NCBI GenBank assembly: GCA_002633005.1
Contig: NMRA01000089.1
Location: 939,842-1,003,841 of the forward strand
From: Phoronis australis
Taxonomy: Eukaryota > Phoronida > Phoronidae
DNA length: 64,000 nucleotides
Reading direction: 5' to 3'
The position numbers were made by a program, and so were the translations under genes. Below the pieces are notes generated by a model. It made no database searches and was not told the origin of the DNA. It saw only the letters and a list, made by a program, of their open reading frames with translations. This document shows positions 58,069-64,000 of this stretch, piece after piece; position 1 is the first letter of the stretch, and each line of letters begins with the position of its first letter.

Positions 58069-58947
58069 CAGCACACATGACGAATTTTTGTCCGGCCGGT
58101 CGGAAACTGGTCGATGACCGGCCGTCGACCGGTCGGCAAAAGAGCCGTCCGGCCGGCAAAAAATTAGCAGACCGGCAGCCGCCCACAATGCCAACTCATA
58201 AGGCGACTCCCCAGCCGACCCTTCCGCCGACCCTTCAGCCGACCGACCATCAGCCGACTAGGCTAGAGTAGCAGTTGCGTAATAGGGTGTCAGGCTGATA
58301 CCACTTTGCGTGTCGATGCATATTCGTCTTAGCACAGAGTGAAATAAATTAACCTAGTTTTACTGTCTCCGTTGTATGACTTCACACCGGTTGTGCAACA
58401 CCACTAATTCGAAGGTTGAAGCCAAGCAGTAATTGTAAACGTTGGATTATGGACAATGCATCAAGTTTTGGATAAAAAAACTGAAAGTTTTCTTTACGTT
58501 TGATCTTTAATTTGACTCCTGACGTTAACCAGTTGCATTAGATTGGCTGCGTCCTGGTCAAAACAACGCTTAGTCATTTTGTAAATGCAGCTATTATTTT
58601 GACTGTCTTCGCCCACAATTGATCTTTGTTGGTGTAACGCCAAACGGCATCTTTGCGTTTTTAAGTTATTTGCGAGTCTCCTATCACGCACCCATGATGA
58701 TGGGGGATTTTATTTTCACAGTATTAACCCTTGCAGCATAGAAGCGAAATTTAAGGTCCAGTATGCCCTAAAGCCAGGGACTTCGATGGCTCTAACTTCG
58801 AAAGCATGCTATGGTTACGAATTCCACGAACTTAGATGGTGACATCAAACACGGAATGACCAATGTTGAGGCTACACCCAATTCTAGCTTTGATCATTCC
58901 GTTTTCATGGCGGTGACGTTAAAATCTGGTCTTGTTACATTTACACG
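58069..58947 (-). mobile_element. GGTCGGC element copy 4 (reverse), first part
   Basis: Starts CAGCACACATGACGAATTTT after TA and is the reverse complement of the right 0.9 kb of copy 3 (for example GCAGTTGCGTAATAGG and CAAGTTTTGGATAAAAAAAC). It is interrupted at the TA of TTTACACGTA by copy 5 and resumes at 63486. Confidence 0.9.
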
Positions 58948-59970
58948 TACAGCACACATCACGAGTTTTTGTCCGACCGGTCGGAAATTGGTCGACGACC
59001 GGCCGTCGACCGGTCGTCTAGCCGACCAGCAGCCGACCAACAACGGTCGGCTAGGAGCCGTCTTCTGAGTCGCCTCTGTGGTTGCCACTTGGGTCGGCTA
59101 ATTGGTCGCCTAGCGTAGACGACCAATTCGAATTAAGCGTGTCCTTGGTCGGCAATTACCATTTCATGACTTAGCGGGTAAACTTTGGCCAAACAAACAT
59201 TTAACTGTTCGCTGTTCGTTCATCACTGGCAACTCCGGTCTTGACATCGGTTTATCAACTTTTGTTTAACGTAAGCTTTATAATGAACTAGTGAGGGCGT
59301 TGTAAAATCAAACGTTAACTGATATTGCGGCCAAATTTCTGCCTCTTACTATGACACCTTTTACACAGTACTTTATGCAGGAAAACAAGCAAGAAATTTG
59401 AAAATTTACAATAAAATTGCAAACAAATCTGAATACAACGCTGGCTATTTTGCGACATCAAGTGTTTTCATGCCGCGGAATGCTCAACAAGCACCATGCA
59501 TTCGGCCGTCATCTGTATAATGTGCTTCACTACAGGTAATTATTGTTTATTTTTGTATAATTTCTTAATATGTTGGTACAGCAGAAGAACAACAGTTTAT
59601 TTTAAGAATATCATAAACAACGGTTTCAACATAGTGCAGGAATTAAGATCATGGGCGCATTAAAATGGAAGAATGTGATCGGTTATAGTTTCATCCATGA
59701 TCCATCATCATTCTGAGGTTGTTGTCACTTTCAGAGTAAGAAATTGTTTTGATGCTAGAGCCTTCCTATCTAGCCAGCTAGCTGTATGAAGACTATAGTC
59801 AAAATACAGCAAGGTGCCAATGTGTATTGAGCTCCGACAGACCTTGAAATTGCAAACAGCTCGAATAGTTACGCTCGTCACCTCACTGAAGCTTGTATCA
59901 ACATGAGCTAAAGACCGGCGGTTTGCATGCAAAATCTCAATAGCTCACTTGCGAGTTTCTCGTTAGTCAA

Positions 59971-60005
59971 TGTGACGTCACCGGAAGAGGTGCAAAACCC
60001 GCCAT
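59971..60005 (+). promoter_or_regulatory. Promoter-like cluster: CRE, ETS and YY1-like motifs
   Basis: TGACGTCA (cAMP-response-element consensus), immediately followed by CCGGAAG (ETS core) and CCGCCATATTGG (YY1-like), lies 60-95 bp before the ATG at 60064. The first two are repeated inverted at the other end of the element. Clustering resembles an animal TATA-less promoter; activity is inferred only. Confidence 0.4.
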
Positions 60006-60063
60006 ATTGGTCTTGTTTTGCCCCAAGTCCTTGCTACACACTCTAAATATAACTGGAGTTCTT

Positions 60064-60210
60064 ATGATGAATTTTACGCTTAAAACGTTAACACAACTTA
60101 AGAGATGGTACATGGATCGTGGATTAATTGTGGATGGACGAAAAAAATGTGATCTTGTCATGTTGTGCGAAGCTGTGAACGGACTGAAATTGGAACTGAA
60201 CTCGGTCTAG
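60064..60210 (+). CDS. SAP-domain-like small ORF
   Basis: Forty-eight codons from the tandem ATGs at 60064. Residues about 5-40 (LKTLTQLKRWYMDRGLIVDG followed by RKKCDLVMLCEAV) fit the SAP motif: helix, L-K-x-W, R-G-L, G-x-K-x-x-L-V, second helix. SAP domains bind AT-rich DNA. The frame ends at TAG in TCGGTCTAGG, where GTCTAG could instead be a splice donor region, so this may be a first exon. Aligned SAP-first predicted proteins are common in anthozoan genomes, as I recall. The ATG is chosen because it is the first after the promoter-like motifs. Confidence 0.5.
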   Translation: MMNFTLKTLTQLKRWYMDRGLIVDGRKKCDLVMLCEAVNGLKLELNSV

Positions 60211-60940
60211 GCCTGAATGCCGCAGGCATACACAAGGGCGATAGTATATCCCCAAAAAGTTACCCATATCAAAATACTGCTAATAAAATCAAATGAAACA
60301 TGCATATTTGCCCATGGAGTTATTATTAACACATACCCAGACTCTGGATACATTTAGTCTACAAATAACTTTAACATATCCATGAAGACCTAGCGATTGA
60401 TTGCTCGAGTTTCTCTCACCGAGCGCCATTTTGAGGAAGTTATGTGAAATCACGCCTGTTGACGAACAAAAGGTCCAAGTGACACAAATCTTACAAATTT
60501 CACGTGATATTTTTCATGCTATTTTGCAAGTGTCACGCGCCAGGTCTCGCGCTGAGCTCAGTCTCGCGCTAGCTGTTGCCTCATACTCACCTGACTCAGT
60601 TGAAATACATTGTGGTTATCGCGCGCGCGGTCAAAGTTAACAGCAACCACGAAGTGGAGTTGGAATTCTTCGCCAAAATCACCTGAATTCCCGTAGCTAT
60701 GCTTCATCGAAGATATGTTTAGAAGCAGAAAGGGTCACTGAAGAAAGTGAGTGCCTTTTAGGTGATAATTTTAGGCGTAGAAAGTAATTTTGACGAGGTG
60801 AAAACTTAATCAGTGAGCGGATTTCGTCTACCACCCGTTTAAATACACGGGACGAAATGATTGCAGAACGCGATAGAACATATTGTTGTGCGAATCTTAA
60901 TTTCATTTGGCATAACAGCAATGCTTGTTTGGCATTTTTC
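60211..60940. other. Remainder of the SAP element, no further gene called
   Basis: Holds an AATAAAA-like polyadenylation signal near 60285, a GCGCGCGC run near 60620, and an 79-codon plus frame at 60401-60640 without motifs. Confidence 0.45.
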
Positions 60941-61066
60941 GAACTAAGCGGCTAAAACCTTGAAGAAAATAAAAGAATACACTCTGCTACAGTGTTGGGC
61001 AAATGGCCAAACGACAAGCTTTTGCCCCACTTCCAGTGACGTCACAGTCAGGTCTCTTATATTCTC

Positions 61067-61114
61067 GCGTTATTGTTATAAACTCGCAAAAGGACTATTG
61101 ACATTCATCTTGAC
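61067..61114 (+). repeat. 48-bp duplicated segment, copy 1
   Basis: Spans the right end of the SAP element and the first 14 bases of the interrupted host (GCGTTATTGTTATAAACTCG ... ATCTTGAC). It recurs exactly at 62096-62143. Confidence 0.9.
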
Positions 61115-62095
61115 AGTTACGGACGTTTAAGCGAAAGATATCCGACGTCATTTTCTTGCATAATTCTCTGCATTGGTAACAAAGAAATGTGTGTCGTCGT
61201 TTTGAATGTAGTACATTCGTTACTCCTGCCACTACTAGATTTTTTTCGACATCTCCCATTAGATGATGACAACATGGCAGCAAAGATTTTTTCTAAAATT
61301 CGGTTGAATGATATCAAATTCCAAAAACATATATTGAAGTGAAACCAATTCTAATAATTTGTTGAGGCATTTACGCAACCTCGAGGGAGAACGTCTGATT
61401 GAAGAATCTGGGAAAAAGAAACTGGTGATGCGCCGAAAGTCGACGCAAAAGATCACACCGCAATTTTAGTAGCAGAATAATTGTAGAAAAGTGATTTTTA
61501 CAACGCCGGTAAATCATTTAGATTACTCAAGGAAGATTTTTTTCGGTCAGTTTTTACCCACTGAACGGCGCAAAGTTGTATATTTAATTTAGTAAACAGC
61601 TTCTCACCAACGCCGAGCCCTTTGGAGTAAAAACACAACACTTAGCGTTTCGCGTCTACTCCAAGGGGAAAAAATTATATCTATTTACGTGTCATTACAA
61701 ACTTATCCTGTTGGGAGTTTCTTTCTCACAAAAGCGGTCTTCGAATGTAGAATCTAGACTATGGTATGTAGTGCTTGTCCTAGCATTTTAGTTCACGTTC
61801 TTTCCAAAAAATATCTATACGATTGTTTGTTTTCAAAGCAGTGGGAGATTGTGATCACATATAAATGTGAATGGCTTATTGTACGCGTACGTGCTATTCA
61901 CAGTTATAACATACAATTTAACCGATATTACAATCAACGTATGCTTAAAAACGTGCTCCGAGTCTTTGACCCCGCTGTAATCAGCATGCCGTAAACTTTA
62001 TCTAAATTTTGAAGACGTGCTTTGTACTTGGCCTCGGTTTATTAATATAGGGTCCTGACAACACACGACTCTGAAAATTTTGAAAACGCAACACA

Positions 62096-62143
62096 GCGTT
62101 ATTGTTATAAACTCGCAAAAGGACTATTGACATTCATCTTGAC
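62096..62143 (+). repeat. 48-bp duplicated segment, copy 2
   Basis: Exact copy of 61067-61114 placed inside GGTCGGC copy 5 between AACGCAACACA and CGAAACAATTTTTTACGC, where the family consensus reads GCAACTCTTTATTTACGC. Because it includes host flank, it is a secondary copying event and not an independent element end. Confidence 0.9.
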
Positions 62144-63485
62144 CGAAACAATTTTTTACGCAGATACGTTTTCTGCCCACGAGTACATTTGGTATATGGC
62201 GACGTGGGCAGCAACGCTCTGAATGCATCAACCAAACATATTAATTTTTGAGTATGCTCTCAAAGTGGACTTTTTTAAAACACCGTGTTGGAAGTATTCG
62301 TCAGTGTAGAAAAGGGAAATTAACAGATTTGTACACACTGCTCAAAGCACTTAAGCGGACATACGGAGACGCCAACCTCTCGGTTACAACGCTGCATTTG
62401 CTTGGCATTTCTGATGAAGCGCTCTCATGCTGGATTTTTTTAAGATTGAGCGCTGTTTCAAAATTGTTGTAGGTCATCTTACAGCTGAGCACAGAAGAAT
62501 TATTCTGCACCTTGGTTCATTTTCTATCATTTTTTCAACATCGCAATCGCTTTAACAAAGATTCATGCACATATGCCGTGTAGAGAAAATTACCTTTTCA
62601 ACTCAGCGCAGATTTTAACGTCACCGATGTACAAAAAAGGAATGCACAAAGCTAGAATTGGTTGTAGTCTAAACAGTGGTTATTCCGTGTTTGATGCCAC
62701 TGCCGAAGTTCGTGGAAATCGTAACCATGTGATTTCGAAGTTAGAGCCATCAAAGTCCGTGCGTTTAGGGCATACTGGATCGTGAAGTTCGCGTCTGTAC
62801 TGTAACGGTTAATCATATGAAAATAAAAATCCCGGAGTGAGAGCTCTTCGATGTAACAACTCACTCACTGTCCCATCCTCATGGGCACGTGATAAGAGAC
62901 CGGTGGAGAATTTTAAAAACGCAAGAAGATGCAGTTCGGCGTAACACAAACAACAAACAATTGTGGGCAAAGATGGTCAACAATAGCTGCGTTTACAAAA
63001 TGACTACAGCGTTGTATTGACCGGGAAGCAGCCAATCTAAAGCAGCTTGTTAAGGTCGCGAGTCAAATTAAAGACCAAATGTAAAGAAAATGTTCACGTT
63101 GCACTCTCCATGATTCAATGATAAAACCCCTTGCCCTCAATCTTCGAGTTAGTGGTGTTTCGCAACTGCGGTGAACACATGTAACGGAGAAGGTAAAACT
63201 AAGTTAATTTATTTGACCCTGTGCTAAAACGAATAAGCATTGACACGCAAAGTGGTATCAACCTGACAACCCATTACGCAACTGCTACTCTAGCCTAAAA
63301 ATAACAGCCGACCAGGTGGTCGGTTGATGGCCGGTTGGCTGAAGGGTCGGCTGGAGAGTCGCCTTATGAGTCGGCACTGCAGCCGGCTGCCGGTCGGCTG
63401 ATTTTCCGGCAAATTTGCCGACCGGTCGGCGGCCGGTCGTCGACCAATTTCCAACCGGTCGGACAAAAATTCGTGATGTGTGCTA

Positions 63486-64000
63486 TAGGCCTTTATCAGT
63501 TGGTCGTTCACCTTGTTCCACAAATAAATATTTTCTGTCAATAACATATTGGCAAATTATGAAAAATAAAACAATTGTTAACGGGAGGATGTGAATACGT
63601 GGTGAAGAGGTGTTGGTCTCAGTGGCGGATCTATTATATCATAAAGGGTTGGCCAAGGTGTTGCCTCGGAGAATTGGGCAAAGCGCAATATTGTATGCAC
63701 AGACGGCCCGGAAGTTGCGGGGGCTGGCTATGTGGATCTGGTGGTGCCAAATTCTATCGGGAGACTAAAAAATAACGGGAACACGATTCCGCTGCGCCCT
63801 GTCCCCCACTGCCACTGGTGCACACGTATCTCCACGCTCTTACTGCTGTTTATTTTTCCTTGCACCAGCCAAGTGGGGCCCGGCCCCTGCCCCTCTCTAA
63901 ATCCGCATATGGGTCTCTACGCGGCATAAATGCGTGAATCTTTGGTAAAGCGATTGCGATGTCAAAAAAAATGATAGAAAATACATCAAGGTGCACTTAT
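63486..64000 (-). mobile_element. GGTCGGC element copy 4, continuation (runs off window)
   Basis: After copy 5 the reverse copy resumes with TATCAGTTGGTCGTTCAC (reverse complement of GTGAACGACCAACTGATA in copies 1-3) and continues to the window end, interrupted by the short hAT-like element. Confidence 0.9.
63620..63910. mobile_element. hAT-like MITE or fragment
   Basis: About 290 bp absent from the other copies at this point (GAAGAGGTATTTGTCTCTACGCGG in reverse consensus). It begins CAGTGGCGGATCTA, a classic hAT terminus, and ends CTAAATCCGCATATG, a degraded inverted match. TTGGTCTC before and TGGGTCTC after resemble an 8-bp target duplication with one difference. Internal GGGGCCCGGCCCC is typical of hAT MITE interiors. 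There is no transposase. Confidence 0.6.

Larger units (their letters stand above)
59938..61100 (+). mobile_element. 1.16-kb inverted-repeat element with SAP-like ORF
   Basis: Bounded by inverted ends: left CAATAGCTCACTTGCGAGTT, and right in reverse complement CAATAGTCCTTTTGCGAGTT. About 30 bp further in, a second inverted block TGTGACGTCACCGGAAG (left) and TGTGACGTCACTGGAAG (right, reversed) is shared. It interrupts GGTCGGC copy 5 within GCATGCAAAATCT/ACATTC. The only candidate gene is the 48-codon SAP-like frame. No transposase is present, so it is non-autonomous or a captured gene start. Superfamily and target duplication are unresolved. Confidence 0.7.
58950..63485 (+). mobile_element. 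GGTCGGC element copy 5 (internally deleted, carries an insertion)
   Basis: Left end CAGCACACATCACGAGTTTT and right end CGTGATGTGTGCTA; TA precedes the left end and follows the right. Without the 1.16-kb insertion at 59938-61100 it is about 3.4 kb: the family segment equivalent to about 53240-54990 of copy 3 is replaced by about 410 bp of unrelated DNA (61690-62095). It is diverged from copies 1 and 3, so it is an older deletion derivative. Confidence 0.85.

Noticed and set aside
1-64000. CRISPR arrays, rRNA genes, bacterial operons or ribosome-binding sites
   Set aside because: None seen; repeats present are tandem satellites or transposon ends, and the sequence is eukaryotic in character.

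Overview
This is a eukaryotic, repeat-dominated, AT-rich genomic scaffold. It carries assembly gaps (100 N at 13766-13865, 501 N at 27248-27748, single Ns at 22990, 39572 and 42883). It has no dense ORFs, no operons, and exon-sized coding islands with splice sites. A BEL/Pao retrotransposon, a LINE fragment, Ig-like and SRCR-like phase-1 exons and a C2H2/SDN-type multigene family point to a marine invertebrate metazoan, for example a cnidarian or a cephalochordate. I cannot fix the species from the sequence.

Most of the window is one unnamed DNA-transposon family, called here the GGTCGGC element. It is about 5.2 kb and non-autonomous. Its ends are inverted repeats beginning CAGCACACATCACG, it is flanked by TA, and about 200 bp of GC-rich GGTCGGC/GCCGACC arrays lie inside each end. 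Copies are at 9230-13765 (right end lost in a gap), 35208-45712 (split by a BEL element), 51537-56708 (intact), 58069-58947 plus 63486-64000 (reverse, runs off the window) and 58950-63485 (internally deleted). Older reverse fragments are at 8562-9229, 35029-35205 and 45715-46970. In all three nestings the younger copy lies antiparallel inside an older one.

Region by region: 1-8561 is mainly unannotatable DNA with a minisatellite, a MITE and a hairpin. 8562-13765 is nested GGTCGGC elements. 14613-14972 is an Ig-like exon. 16960-17954 is a LINE 3' fragment. 17982-18792 (minus) holds two unrecognised coding exons. 19899-32621 looks like a 12.7-kb composite insertion bounded by palindromic AACTTAAGTT arrays, with a direct internal duplication and two inverted pseudogenes of one transposase-like family. 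32899-33270 (minus) is a membrane-protein-like ORF. 35029-46970 is a three-level nest: old element, younger element, then BEL/Pao with near-identical LTRs. 48879-49207 holds an SRCR-like fragment and a 36-bp linker exon. 50850-58066 is a roughly 430-bp tandem repeat array rich in AGGTCA, interrupted by the intact element. 58069-64000 is another nest that includes a 1.16-kb inverted-repeat element with a small SAP-like ORF and a hAT-like MITE.

No complete host gene, rRNA, canonical tRNA or CRISPR array is visible. The best candidates for undescribed biology are the GGTCGGC family with its antiparallel self-nesting, the AACTTAAGTT-bounded composite, and the SAP-ORF inverted-repeat element. All family names rest on motif recognition by eye; no database search was run.
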